Shown: piece after piece, positions 8,778-16,508 of the stretch | Layout: every line of letters begins with the position of its first letter | How positions within the stretch are numbered: the stretch's first letter is position 1 | Origin: Erysipelotrichaceae bacterium | GTDB lineage: Bacteria > Bacillota_I > Bacilli_A > Acholeplasmatales > Anaeroplasmataceae | DNA: 64,000 bases | NCBI GenBank assembly: GCA_015059145.1 | Contig: SVAZ01000005.1 | Span: 1 to 64,000 of the forward strand | Direction of reading: 5' to 3' | Translations under genes and position numbers: made by a program | The notes under the pieces: model-generated | The model's database searches: none | What the model saw: the letters and a program-made list of their open reading frames with translations, nothing else | Told to the model about the DNA's origin: nothing

Positions 8778-9950
8778 GTGAAGAAGGTTATTACATATAA
8801 TATATGCTTATTTTTAATTATAGGAATTGGACTTGTAATGATATTTTCAGCCTCTATGATATGGGCAGAATATAAAACTGGTAATGAGTATTATTATTTA
8901 ATTAGACAGGGACTATTTTTTATTGTGGGATTGATTGGTTTCATAGTGGCTATTAAAATACCCTATACATTTTGGGAAAAACAAGCAAATAAAATTTTTA
9001 TTGTTTGTATTATTTTATTAATTTTAGTATTGATTCCAGGTATAGGTTTAGTAAGAGGTGGCGCAAGAAGCTGGATTGGCATTGGAGATTTTTCTATACA
9101 GCCTGCTGAATTCATGAAGGTTGGGTTTGTGATATTTACTGCGAAATTTCTTGCTAATAATGAAGGTATAATGAGAAGTAATAAATATTTTTATTTATAT
9201 ATGTTAGTTGTTGGTCTTATATTTGGATTGATATTACTCCAACCAGATTTTGGTAGTGCAATAATATTAGTATCTGGTGTAGTGCTTATGTTATTTGCTG
9301 GAGGAATTCAAATAAAAAATATTGTTATAGGTGGTTGTGTTGCAATAGCTGGAATAGCGGCGATGATATTAATAGCACCATATAGATTAGAAAGAATTCA
9401 ATCCTTTTTAGATCCATGGCAAGATCCTTTAGGTTCTGGATTTCAAATAATACAAAGCCTATATGCAATATCACCAGCAAGCCTTTTTGGCTATGGTTTG
9501 TTTAATAGCAAGCAAAAATACTTTTATCTTCCTGAGCCTCAAAATGACTTTATCTTTGCCATTATCTGTGAGGAGCTTGGTATAATAGGAGGACTAATAG
9601 TAATCCTATTATTTGCAGTATTAATATATATTGGATATAAATTATCTAAATCCTGTAAGGACCTTTTTGCAAGCTATCTTTCATTTGGATTCACTTCGCT
9701 TTTAATGGTTCAGGTATTTATTAATATCGCAGTAGTAATAGGCTTAATACCTGTTACGGGTGTAACCTTACCTTTTATTTCATATGGTGGATCATCACTT
9801 GTAATATCTATGTTTATGATGGGTATTATAGTAAATATAATGAGGAATGCAGATAAGGATTTAGATTTTGAATATAAAAAAGAAAAAAAGTTAAAAAAGT
9901 TTAAATTACCTTTTTTAACCAAATTTTATAAAAAACATAGTGATAAATAG
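8778..9950 (+). CDS. FtsW/RodA-family SEDS peptidoglycan glycosyltransferase
   Basis: A 390-residue polytopic protein of the SEDS family, which polymerises lipid II into glycan strands in partnership with a class B penicillin-binding protein. Seen: FSASMIWA near residue 20, an RSWIGIGDFSIQPAEFMK loop, LQPDFGSA with the key Asp, and LPFISYGGSS near the end; about ten hydrophobic segments. Sequence alone does not decide between division (FtsW) and elongation (RodA), and there is no neighbouring PBP. The GTG at 8778 is chosen because AGGTGAT lies 4-5 bases upstream; an in-frame GTG at 8769 is inside that site. The C-terminus is lysine-rich. Confidence 0.85.
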   Translation: MKKVITYNICLFLIIGIGLVMIFSASMIWAEYKTGNEYYYLIRQGLFFIVGLIGFIVAIKIPYTFWEKQANKIFIVCIILLILVLIPGIGLVRGGARSWIGIGDFSIQPAEFMKVGFVIFTAKFLANNEGIMRSNKYFYLYMLVVGLIFGLILLQPDFGSAIILVSGVVLMLFAGGIQIKNIVIGGCVAIAGIAAMILIAPYRLERIQSFLDPWQDPLGSGFQIIQSLYAISPASLFGYGLFNSKQKYFYLPEPQNDFIFAIICEELGIIGGLIVILLFAVLIYIGYKLSKSCKDLFASYLSFGFTSLLMVQVFINIAVVIGLIPVTGVTLPFISYGGSSLVISMFMMGIIVNIMRNADKDLDFEYKKEKKLKKFKLPFLTKFYKKHSDK

Positions 9951-9992
9951 TTAATTAAAAAAATAAAACACTTAAATAGAATATTTTTGAGA

Positions 9993-10018
9993 AAAACGAC
10001 TTAATCAAGGCGTTTTAT
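9993..10018 (+). terminator. Candidate terminator of the SEDS gene
   Basis: AAAACG (9993-9998) and CTT (10000-10002) pair with AAG (10007-10009) and CGTTTT (10011-10016) around an AATC loop with one mismatch. Confidence 0.45.
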
Positions 10019-10022
10019 CGAT

Positions 10023-10050
10023 TTGACAAGTTTAAAATATTAATTATAAT
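10023..10050 (+). promoter_or_regulatory. Strong promoter of the short-peptide mRNA
   Basis: Consensus TTGACA (10023-10028) and consensus TATAAT (10045-10050) with a 16-base spacer, reading into the two short ORFs at 10085 and 10142. Confidence 0.7.
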
Positions 10051-10084
10051 TACTGTTGGTACAATAGTACTGCAGGAGGAAATG

Positions 10085-10123
10085 ATGAACAAAGAGCACG
10101 TGAAGGAAACGATGGACGTGTAA
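10085..10123 (+). CDS. Leader peptide ORF (12 aa) of the candidate toxin mRNA
   Basis: ATG at 10085 opens MNKEHVKETMDV and stops at 10121-10123. AGGAGG lies at 10074-10079; ATG at 10082 is also possible. The peptide is short, charged and unremarkable, and its stop lies 18 bases before the next start codon with a second ribosome binding site between. It may act as a translational leader coupled to the membrane peptide, as mok does for hok, but that is inference. Confidence 0.4.
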   Translation: MNKEHVKETMDV

Positions 10124-10141
10124 ATTAAGGAGGAGGACAAG

Positions 10142-10216
10142 ATGGAATATCTTGTCGTGATGGCGATAATATTAGTTATTATTGTCATCATACTTGATGG
10201 TCGCCGTAAAAAGTAG
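10142..10216 (+). CDS. Putative small membrane toxin peptide (24 aa), type I TA-like
   Basis: A 24-codon ORF preceded by GGAGGAGG. The peptide starts MEYLVVMA, has an unbroken hydrophobic core of about 17 residues, and ends DGRRKK. A single short membrane span followed by a basic tail is the usual shape of type I toxins of the Fst/Ldr kind (about 25-35 residues, core then D/R/K-rich tail). Its mRNA has a consensus promoter and ends in a 13-bp hairpin shared with a convergent RNA. I see no exact match to a named family, and no experimental support is available. It could instead be a harmless small membrane peptide. Confidence 0.5.
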   Translation: MEYLVVMAIILVIIVIILDGRRKK

Positions 10217-10225
10217 CCATTAGGT

Positions 10226-10316
10226 AACCTTAATCTATCGTTTATCGTTTCTGAATGCGAAAAAGGTAGGACTGCCATCCTACCTTTTTCATTTAACCTT
10301 AATCATTCGTCTATCG
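10226..10316. repeat. Direct repeats flanking the shared terminator
   Basis: AACCTTAATC followed by TATCG at 10226-10240 recurs as AACCTTAATC at 10295-10304 and CTATCG at 10311-10316. The copies lie on either side of the bidirectional terminator. The convergent RNA therefore carries the complement of the repeat in the peptide mRNA, giving a second pairing region with a short bulge. Confidence 0.6.
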
Positions 10317-10318
10317 AC
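10255..10318 (-). ncRNA. Putative antisense RNA (antitoxin candidate), about 65 nt
   Basis: A minus-strand promoter at 10325-10353 would start an RNA near 10318 that ends at the hairpin 10259-10290. It has no start codon with a ribosome binding site. Its 5' part (complement of 10295-10316) can pair with the peptide mRNA repeat at 10226-10240, and its terminator arms are complementary to the mRNA terminator. This is the layout of the Enterococcus par (Fst RNA I/RNA II) system, although in par the repeats lie nearer the toxin start. Transcription ends are estimates. Confidence 0.5.
10259..10290. terminator. Bidirectional 13-bp terminator shared by convergent RNAs
   Basis: GAAAAAGGTAGGA (10259-10271) pairs perfectly with TCCTACCTTTTTC (10278-10290) around a 6-base loop. 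A runs on one arm and T runs on the other allow termination in both directions. Confidence 0.8.
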
Positions 10319-10324
10319 ACTTAT

Positions 10325-10353
10325 ATTATATGCGATGATTTGATATTAATCAA
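10325..10353 (-). promoter_or_regulatory. Consensus promoter of the convergent RNA
   Basis: On the minus strand, TTGATT (10348-10353), a 17-base spacer and a perfect TATAAT (10325-10330). Confidence 0.7.
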
Positions 10354-10669
10354 GTGAAAATGAAATTAGTTATAATGTATATTAAAAGAAATGATAATTT
10401 AATTATAAAAATATAGGATGATAATGATGATATCATAAGAATATTTCATTACGATAAATATGTTAGTGAAAGATATAAGTAAATAGGATATATAATTGAT
10501 TATTAGAAAAGACCATTTTAAAAAAACGCAATTAAAATAAAATATAAATAAGTGGAAAATAGTGTATTAAGAGCATTTATTAATCATTATTTTGTAAGAA
10601 GTATAGAAAATTTTAAATTTGAGTTTTATTATGGTATAATTATAAAGAAATTATTTTATAGGTGATTAT
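10354..10669. other. A+T-rich gene-free stretch
   Basis: About 315 bases without a coding region that I can support. Only a TATAAT at about 10635-10640 and a GGTGAT site at 10661-10666 stand out; both serve the frameshifted gene that follows. It looks like decayed intergenic DNA. Confidence 0.5.
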
Positions 10670-10917
10670 ATGAACAAAAAATATGTGGCAATTATGCTAG
10701 CAATATTAAGTTACCTACTTATTACGTTAATGAATCATTTGTAAGATTAATTCCGTTTAAAGATCATATTAATGTAGAGGCAGCTGCAATACTTAATTAT
10801 AAGGATGAGCTATCTGATTATAAAATCACACCAAAGGGTATGCTGCAAATTTTTATAAATCAAGATATTCCATTTGAAATGTTGAATATGGTTTTTGTTG
10901 ATACTTTGATTAATTAG
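10670..10917 (+). pseudogene. Frameshifted small membrane-anchored protein gene
   Basis: GGTGAT precedes ATG 10670. The first frame encodes MNKKYVAIMLAILSYLLI and a few more residues, then stops at about 10742-10744. From about 10733 another frame continues NESFVRLIPFKDHINVEAAA and runs openly to a TAG at 10915-10917. Joining the frames gives an 80-residue protein with one N-terminal membrane segment and a soluble tail. A one-base change near 10728-10738 explains the break: a real frameshift or a sequencing error. The lipoprotein gene begins 21 bases later. Family unknown. Confidence 0.5.
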
Positions 10918-10938
10918 AATTTATGGAGGTATAATGGG

Positions 10939-11865
10939 TTGAAAAAGATTAGATACATTTTTATGCTGATTATTATCAGTTTGGCTACTATCACATTGAG
11001 TAGCTGTGATATGTTTAATGGTTTAATTGGTGAAAATAATAGTGAAGAAAATTTTGATGAAGAGTTAAAAAGTTCTACCGGTAAATGGCTTTTATTAGAT
11101 GATGAGGATACGTATTTTATTTTTGATGGCTCAAAAAATGTAATGTCTTTTACTTATTTTGAAGATGGTATTTCAAAATTTAATGGTACATATAGAGTTG
11201 TTTTCAAAGGATTAGGAGAAAAGGTAATAAATCCATTAACTTTTATAATTACTAGAAGCGATAAGGATAAGGAAGATTGGTTAGGGTGTTATGTTGATGA
11301 TTTCACATCTGAGTTTACCCAATTTACTATAATGGTAGAAGAGGAAGATTTGGGTATGATAAGTGGTAACTTTTATACTCATATATATAGAATAAGTGAA
11401 TTGCCTTATAAAAAGGGAACTTATGTTTTAGAGGGAAATGCTTATAAGAATGAGGCAAACAATTATATGTGTGCTGATTATCCTTATATTCCAAGTGGTA
11501 CTTATTCTTTAGAAACTGGAGAAAGCTTTACTTTTTCAACAATAAAACCAGCGTTGAGTGAATTGTTCCAGTATAGTAATGGTAATACTATTATTGAGGG
11601 GACATATGTAATGGCTGAGGATAAAAAAACTATTTATTTATACATAGAACATGATCCATATTCAAAGATTACTAAAGAAGATGAAGATAAGTATGATGTT
11701 ACATTTAGTATGTATTATCCACCTGATTTTTATCTGCGTGGTGACTTTACAAATGAAGAATATATATTAATTACGGATTTATATCATCATACATATAGTC
11801 TAACTACTATAGAAGATTCTACATGGGTTTTTGGAGAATATAGCAAATCTGATAATCGAGGTTAA
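10939..11865 (+). CDS. Putative surface lipoprotein, unknown function
   Basis: A 308-residue protein with a lipoprotein signal peptide: MKKIRYIFMLIIISLA and then the lipobox LSSC at about 20-23, so it is predicted to be lipidated at Cys23 and anchored outside the membrane. The mature part is acidic and strand-rich (many G-T-Y, FTFS and YIEHD-type strands), with two or three loosely similar stretches of the form GKWLL/GTYVL/GTYSL. That suggests a repeated beta-sandwich or lipocalin-like build. The TTG start at 10939 lies 8 bases after GGAGGT; the nearby ATG is out of frame and stops at once. No family recognised. Confidence 0.65.
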   Translation: MKKIRYIFMLIIISLATITLSSCDMFNGLIGENNSEENFDEELKSSTGKWLLLDDEDTYFIFDGSKNVMSFTYFEDGISKFNGTYRVVFKGLGEKVINPLTFIITRSDKDKEDWLGCYVDDFTSEFTQFTIMVEEEDLGMISGNFYTHIYRISELPYKKGTYVLEGNAYKNEANNYMCADYPYIPSGTYSLETGESFTFSTIKPALSELFQYSNGNTIIEGTYVMAEDKKTIYLYIEHDPYSKITKEDEDKYDVTFSMYYPPDFYLRGDFTNEEYILITDLYHHTYSLTTIEDSTWVFGEYSKSDNRG

Positions 11866-11895
11866 GTGTAAAAGGTTAACTACTATCACTAATTT

Positions 11896-11904
11896 TGTTA
11901 TAAT
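11896..11904 (+). promoter_or_regulatory. Extended -10 promoter ahead of the riboswitch
   Basis: TG-T-TATAAT at 11896-11904, about 7 bases before the start of the structured RNA; the -35 region is weak. Confidence 0.5.
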
Positions 11905-11910
11905 TTTCTG

Positions 11911-12016
11911 CGGATAATAAGGGAGTAGAAACCTATTTATGGAATGTCCTTATCAATACAGTGTGAATTTTAAACTTCAAGACTTTTATCACCAAGTGAT
12001 AGGAGTCTTTTCTTTT
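11911..12016 (+). promoter_or_regulatory. yybP-ykoY manganese riboswitch (orphan copy)
   Basis: Two conserved loops of the yybP-ykoY class are visible: AAGGGAGTAG at 11919-11928 and CAAGACTTTTATC around 11978-11990. The closing helix forms between GATAATAAG (11913-11921, one bulged T) and CTTTTATC (11983-11990). Overlapping the 3' strand is a 12-bp terminator, GACTTTTATCAC (11981-11992) with GTGATAGGAGTC (11996-12007), followed by TTTTCTTTT. Helix and terminator exclude each other, so Mn2+ binding should favour read-through, as known for this class. The downstream sequence is only a gene remnant, so the switch appears orphaned. Confidence 0.7.
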
Positions 12017-12035
12017 ATATTTTATATTGTTTTAG

Positions 12036-12191
12036 GTTGGAGTAATTGGCTATGTTTTATTTGGTCAAAATATAGGTGCATGCGTGACTGCGCTTATTTC
12101 CTCATTAAGTGCAAATAGATGTGCAAAGCGTAAAACTTTAATTCGTTTCATGTTTATTATAGGTACGTTAATATTTACAATAATTTGTTAG
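12036..12191 (+). pseudogene. Remnant of a Na+/phosphate cotransporter gene
   Basis: An open stretch of 51 codons encodes VGVIGYVLFGQNIGACVTAL, continues ISSLSANRCAKRKTLIRFMF, and ends at TAG 12191. GQNIG(T)CVTALxxSxxAxxxAKR is the signature of the second repeat of NptA/PhoU-type Na+/Pi cotransporters (PF02690), normally proteins of more than 500 residues. There is no start codon or ribosome binding site, and both flanks of the family sequence are missing, so this is a decayed fragment. It lies 20 bases after the riboswitch terminator, so the lost gene may have been the switch's target. Confidence 0.6.
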
Positions 12192-12398
12192 ACAACAAAC
12201 TTTAGAGAGATTAATAATTAAGTTAACACCATACAACACATCACGGCAAATTTAATATGCATACATTGTTTAATATAGCTGAGTGCTATGCATCTATCGA
12301 ATTAATTATAAATTATACGCTTTACTAAGAATTTAAAACTTCATTTTCCTAAAAAAATAATGTATAATAAAAGTATAATTTAAATTGGAGGTTTATTT

Positions 12399-13199
12399 AT
12401 GAGTTTTTTAAAAGGTAAAACAGCTATTATAACTGGCGCTGGTAAAGCAGTCCTAAGTGATGGAAGATGCGGTTCTATTGGTTATGGCATTGCCACTGCA
12501 TATGCTAAGGAAGGTGCTAATTTAGTTATTACAGGTAGAAATGTAGCTAAACTTGAAGGTGCGAAGCATGATTTAGAAGATAAATATGGAATTAAGGTAT
12601 TAGTAATTGCTGCTGATATAAATGAGAATGCTGATAATGAGGCTGTAGCTAAATCAGTTGCTGAAGCAGCTATGAAGGAATTTGGCAGAATAGATGTATT
12701 AATTAATAATGCTCAAGCATCTGCTTCGGGTGTACCTTTAGCTGAGCATACAACTGAGCAATTTAACCTAGCAATGTATTCTGGTTTATATGCAACTTTC
12801 TATTATATGAAGGCTTGCTATCCTTATTTAAAGGAAACAAAGGGATCAGTAATTAACTTTGCATCAGGTGCAGGATTGTTTGGTAACTTTGGCCAATGCT
12901 CATACGCAGCTGCAAAGGAAGGTATTAGAGGTTTATCTAGAGTCGCTGCTACTGAATGGGGACGAGATGGTATTAATGTAAATGTAATCTGTCCATTAGC
13001 TTGGACTCAACAATTAGAACAATTTAAAAATGCATATCCAGATGCGTTTGATAAGAATGTTCATATGCCACCTATGGGTCATTTTGGTGATGCTGAATTA
13101 GAGATTGGTAGAGTATGTGTTCAATTAGCAAATCCAGATTTTAAGTATATGACAGGTGAAACTTTAACACTAGAAGGTGGTTTAGGTCAAAGACCATAA
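12399..13199 (+). CDS. Short-chain dehydrogenase/reductase (SDR), classical type
   Basis: A 266-residue cytosolic NAD(P)-dependent oxidoreductase of unknown substrate. The dinucleotide loop is TGAGKAVLSDGRCGSIGYG (12-30), longer than the usual TGxxxGIG, with an insertion before the second glycine pair. The NAG-motif equivalent is INNAQ (102-106). The catalytic triad fits S156, Y169 and K173 (YAAAK). The C-terminal GxxLxxxGG ending (GETLTLEGGLG) is typical. GGAGG precedes the start. It stands alone between a decayed region and a terminator, so context gives no pathway. Confidence 0.85.
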   Translation: MSFLKGKTAIITGAGKAVLSDGRCGSIGYGIATAYAKEGANLVITGRNVAKLEGAKHDLEDKYGIKVLVIAADINENADNEAVAKSVAEAAMKEFGRIDVLINNAQASASGVPLAEHTTEQFNLAMYSGLYATFYYMKACYPYLKETKGSVINFASGAGLFGNFGQCSYAAAKEGIRGLSRVAATEWGRDGINVNVICPLAWTQQLEQFKNAYPDAFDKNVHMPPMGHFGDAELEIGRVCVQLANPDFKYMTGETLTLEGGLGQRP

Positions 13200-13214
13200 A
13201 TTTATAAATTTTTA

Positions 13215-13246
13215 GGGCAATATGTAAGATATTGCCCTTTATTTAT
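13215..13246 (+). terminator. Rho-independent terminator
   Basis: GGGCAATAT (13215-13223) pairs with ATATTGCCC (13229-13237), then TTTATTTAT. Confidence 0.75.
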
Positions 13247-13264
13247 AAAAAAATAAATAAAATT

Positions 13265-13292
13265 TTGACTTTTTGTTACTTTATGTTATAAT
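13265..13292 (+). promoter_or_regulatory. Sigma-A promoter of the GGDEF gene
   Basis: TTGACT (13265-13270), a 16-base spacer and TATAAT (13287-13292). Confidence 0.65.
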
Positions 13293-13338
13293 TGCTAGGG
13301 TTTATTAGGTTTTAAAAATTTTTAATAGAGGTATTATT

Positions 13339-14388
13339 ATGCGTGATTTATCTAAAATTAATTTTTTTAAAAACAAGGATTTAACACATGCTTATGATAA
13401 TTTGACTGGTGTATTATCAAGACAAATAATATATGATTATGTTGATTATTTAGTAGAATCAAATACATCTTTTACTTTGTTTTTTGGAGACCTTGATTAT
13501 TTCAAAAATATTAATGACACACATGGTCATTTGAAGGGTGATGAGGTTTTAATTAAGGTTTCAGAGGCTATCAGTAATACCTTTTCAGAGGGTGTTGTTG
13601 GTAGATATGGAGGAGATGAATTTATTTTTGTTGTTGAAGATGTTGTTGACTATGATGATGTATGGCAGATTTCTAGGAGAATAAGATCTTCAGTAGATAA
13701 GCTAGAGTTTACTTTTTTTGGACAAAAGGATACATCTAACATTGTTACATTAACACTTGGCATATCAAGATATCCGATTGATGCTTCAACTTCTGAAGAG
13801 ATTTTTGAAAAGTCTGACAAGGCTTTATATCGTGGTAAGCTTAAGGGTAGAAATTGTTTTATAATATATAATCCTGAATTACATTCGAAATTGAATCCTA
13901 ATTCTCCTGATTCGATGATTACTGCAGATTATATGGTTAATCATTTGTTTAATCTATTAACGGATTTAAAAAGTGGTAAAAAGAATTCACTTAAAAAGGC
14001 GACTATGTTTATAAGGGAACAATATAATATTGATAGAATATGTTTCCAGGTTGGGGATGAAATTGAATATGAGTACGGTAGTGGCATGTTATCTAAAGCT
14101 ACATATATAAATTCTAAATATTATGAAGACATCATTAGTAACAAGGATATGTATTTTGTTATGAACAACCGTAGCCATTTAGAAAATTTTAACCAAGGAT
14201 TGTATGACATTCTTATGGAACAAGGCATTAAATCTATGTATATTTGCAAATGTGCTTCAAATAATGGTAATTATGGTTATTTAAGAATTGAAATGAATAG
14301 AGAAAGAGTTTGGACAAGACAAGAAAAAGTTGTGTTTATTGTGTTGGCTAAGCTATTTACCTTGTTGAATGATTTTAAAAAGCAATAG
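13339..14388 (+). CDS. Diguanylate cyclase (GGDEF) with C-terminal GAF-like domain
   Basis: A 349-residue soluble protein. Residues about 20-180 form a GGDEF domain: LTGVLSR (22-28), FGDLDYFKNINDTHGH and an intact catalytic GRYGGDEF (GGDEF at 91-95), so it should make c-di-GMP from GTP. No RxxD inhibitory site is present at the usual place upstream of GGDEF. The C-terminal half (about 195-345) looks like a GAF-type sensor (FIREQYNIDRICFQVGDE and YICKCASNNGNYGYLRIE). A sensor after the cyclase is less common than before it. There are no membrane segments. A membrane-protein gene starts 7 bases downstream. Confidence 0.82.
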   Translation: MRDLSKINFFKNKDLTHAYDNLTGVLSRQIIYDYVDYLVESNTSFTLFFGDLDYFKNINDTHGHLKGDEVLIKVSEAISNTFSEGVVGRYGGDEFIFVVEDVVDYDDVWQISRRIRSSVDKLEFTFFGQKDTSNIVTLTLGISRYPIDASTSEEIFEKSDKALYRGKLKGRNCFIIYNPELHSKLNPNSPDSMITADYMVNHLFNLLTDLKSGKKNSLKKATMFIREQYNIDRICFQVGDEIEYEYGSGMLSKATYINSKYYEDIISNKDMYFVMNNRSHLENFNQGLYDILMEQGIKSMYICKCASNNGNYGYLRIEMNRERVWTRQEKVVFIVLAKLFTLLNDFKKQ

Positions 14389-14395
14389 GTGAATT

Positions 14396-14974
14396 ATGCT
14401 TTTTAGTATTAGCTTTTTTGATGTGGTTGTTAATATAATCAGTGGAATAGCAATGATTATATTTATTATTGCATCAATGATTAAATCTAAAAATAAAATT
14501 TTATCCTGGCAATGTATTGGGCATATGATTTTTGTTTTTGTAGAAACAATGACAAAGGCATGGTCTAGTATTGTTCAAGAGGTTATTGGTATTACTAGGA
14601 ATTTACTTACAATCACTAAAAAAAACACTAAGGTAATTAGTATTTTGCTAATTATTCTTGGAGCAGTTATAGGTGTTGCAGTTAATATTATATTTAAACC
14701 TAAGGATGCACCATGGTTTGGTAGCTGGGTTGGATATTTACCTGTTGTTGCCAATCTTGAGTATTCGATTATAGTTTTAAGAAAGAATTCAACTGTTAGA
14801 ACAATTAAACTATCATTTTGTATTTCATCAATATTATGGGGTTTGAACTTTTTATTTTTAGGTGTATATGTATCTGCGATTTTAAATTTCATTTGTGCTA
14901 TAACTGCATTAATTTCATTTTTTAAATTTAAAAACAATATGAATATAGAAGAGGAAGAGGTTAAAGAGAATTAA
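14396..14974 (+). CDS. YgjV-family inner membrane protein
   Basis: A 192-residue polytopic membrane protein with about six hydrophobic segments. The order of features (INIISG-type first helix, GHMIFVFVETMTKAW, RNLLTI, then WVGYLPVVANLEYSI and ILWGLNFLFLGVYVSAILN) fits the Imp-YgjV family of uncharacterised membrane proteins. AGGTGAA precedes the ATG, and the gap from the GGDEF gene is only 7 bases, so the two are probably co-transcribed. Whether it relates to c-di-GMP is unknown. Confidence 0.65.
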   Translation: MLFSISFFDVVVNIISGIAMIIFIIASMIKSKNKILSWQCIGHMIFVFVETMTKAWSSIVQEVIGITRNLLTITKKNTKVISILLIILGAVIGVAVNIIFKPKDAPWFGSWVGYLPVVANLEYSIIVLRKNSTVRTIKLSFCISSILWGLNFLFLGVYVSAILNFICAITALISFFKFKNNMNIEEEEVKEN

Positions 14975-14986
14975 CCTCTTTTTTTA
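14955..14986 (+). terminator. Rho-independent terminator overlapping the stop codon
   Basis: AAGAGGTTAA (14955-14964) pairs with TTAACCTCTT (14971-14980), then a T run. Confidence 0.8.
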
Positions 14987-15051
14987 TCTTTTTAATATAT
15001 ACATTTATTGGAAAATAAAGTATAATTAAATTAATGAAAAGCGGTGATAGA

Positions 15052-16506
15052 ATGGACTTTTATATTGGACTTGATTTAGGAACTTCAAGTGTTAAAGGAG
15101 TTGTATTTGATAATAAAGGTAATGTTGTTGAAACCTATTTAGAGGAATATGATATTATTTCAAAAAAAAGTGGCTATGCTGAGGAGAATCCGCTTGTTTG
15201 GTTTAATCAAACTATAAAGGTTTTAGCAAGCATAAAGGATAAATCTAAGATTAAAGGCATAGGTATTTCTGGACAAATGCATGGGCTTGTTATTTTAGAT
15301 AAGGATGACAATGTTTTAAGAGATTCGATTATTTGGTGTGATAATAGAACAGATGTTGAGGCAAAGCTTATAGAGGAAAAGATTGGTTTTAAAAGATTAA
15401 AGGAAATTACAGGTAATATAGCAATGCCGGCTTTTACTTTAGCCAAGCTATTATGGGTTAAAAATAATGAACCAAAAATATATAATAAGATTGCTAAAGT
15501 AATGCTTCCAAAAGATTATATTGTTTATATGCTAACTAAAAATCATTGTGCTGATTACTCTGACATTTCAGGGACTCAAATTTTAGACATAACGAATTAT
15601 GACTATTCTAACGAAATTTTAGAAAGCTTTAACATTCCTAGAAATTGGTTTGGTAAGCTCGTTGATAGTAAGGATATTGCAGGATACCTTACTGCTGATA
15701 TTGAACAATTAACAGGACTAGAAAATGTATTTGTTTGTGCTGGTGCTGGTGATCAAGCTGCTGGCGCTATTGGTAACGGTATCATTTCTAGTGATGATGC
15801 ATCGATTGTTTTAGGATCCTCTGGTGTTGTATATTCTCCTATTGATGAATTATATATTGCGCCAAATGGCGAGGTTCAAACCTTTGTTAGTGCTAATGAA
15901 AAGAAGTATCATGTTATGGGGGTTACTAATGGCTGTGGTACTTCACTAAAATGGCTACGCGATGAGATGTTTAATATTGGGTATAATGAGATGACCTCAC
16001 TTGCAGGTGAAATATCTGCAGGTAGTAATTCATTATATTATTTACCTTATTTAATGGGCGAAAGAACACCTATATTAGATACATATGCTAAGGGAGTTTT
16101 TTTTGGAATTAAGAATACAACGTCAAAGGGTGAGATGATTAGAGCTGTGATGGAAGGCGTGGGCTATTCTATAAAGGATTGCTTTAAATTAATTAAAGGG
16201 AAAAAAACTAATGTCTTAATTAGTGGTGGAGGCGCAAAATCAAAATTATATAGAGAGATAATTGCATCTATGATTAATCATCCTATTATTCAAATTAAGC
16301 AGGATGAGGGTGCTGCGCTAGGAGCTGCAATTTTAGCTATGGTTGCAGGAGGTGAATATAAGTCTATTTCTGAAGCATGCAAGGCTATTATTCAAATTGA
16401 TAGTGTTACTAAGCCTATTAAAGAATGGGTTGATTTATATGAAAAATGTTATAATATATACAAAAAAATATATATAAATACAAAAGAAATTTTTAAGGAG
16501 ATATAA
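15052..16506 (+). CDS. xylB: Xylulokinase
   Basis: A 484-residue FGGY-family sugar kinase that phosphorylates D-xylulose to xylulose 5-phosphate. Seen: the N-terminal phosphate loop [11 protein letters not shown] (about 6-16), [13 protein letters not shown] with the xylulokinase-type QMHG, WCDNRT, and the adenine-binding [13 protein letters not shown]. The ATG at 15052 follows GGTGAT; an in-frame ATG at 15034 has no ribosome binding site. It lies 2 bases before xylA, so together they convert xylose to xylulose 5-phosphate. No xylose transporter or XylR gene is in the window. Confidence 0.9.
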   Translation: MDFYIGLDLGTSSVKGVVFDNKGNVVETYLEEYDIISKKSGYAEENPLVWFNQTIKVLASIKDKSKIKGIGISGQMHGLVILDKDDNVLRDSIIWCDNRTDVEAKLIEEKIGFKRLKEITGNIAMPAFTLAKLLWVKNNEPKIYNKIAKVMLPKDYIVYMLTKNHCADYSDISGTQILDITNYDYSNEILESFNIPRNWFGKLVDSKDIAGYLTADIEQLTGLENVFVCAGAGDQAAGAIGNGIISSDDASIVLGSSGVVYSPIDELYIAPNGEVQTFVSANEKKYHVMGVTNGCGTSLKWLRDEMFNIGYNEMTSLAGEISAGSNSLYYLPYLMGERTPILDTYAKGVFFGIKNTTSKGEMIRAVMEGVGYSIKDCFKLIKGKKTNVLISGGGAKSKLYREIIASMINHPIIQIKQDEGAALGAAILAMVAGGEYKSISEACKAIIQIDSVTKPIKEWVDLYEKCYNIYKKIYINTKEIFKEI

Positions 16507-16508
16507 GT

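Noticed and set aside
10015-10278. Minus-strand 87-codon ORF over the toxin-antitoxin candidate
   Set aside because: It crosses the shared terminator and both promoters and has no ribosome binding site; the plus-strand peptides fit better.
14986-15051. XylR operator or CcpA (cre) site upstream of xylB
   Set aside because: I looked for the usual inverted TTAGTTTGT-type and TGWAANCGNTNWCA-type sites and saw neither.
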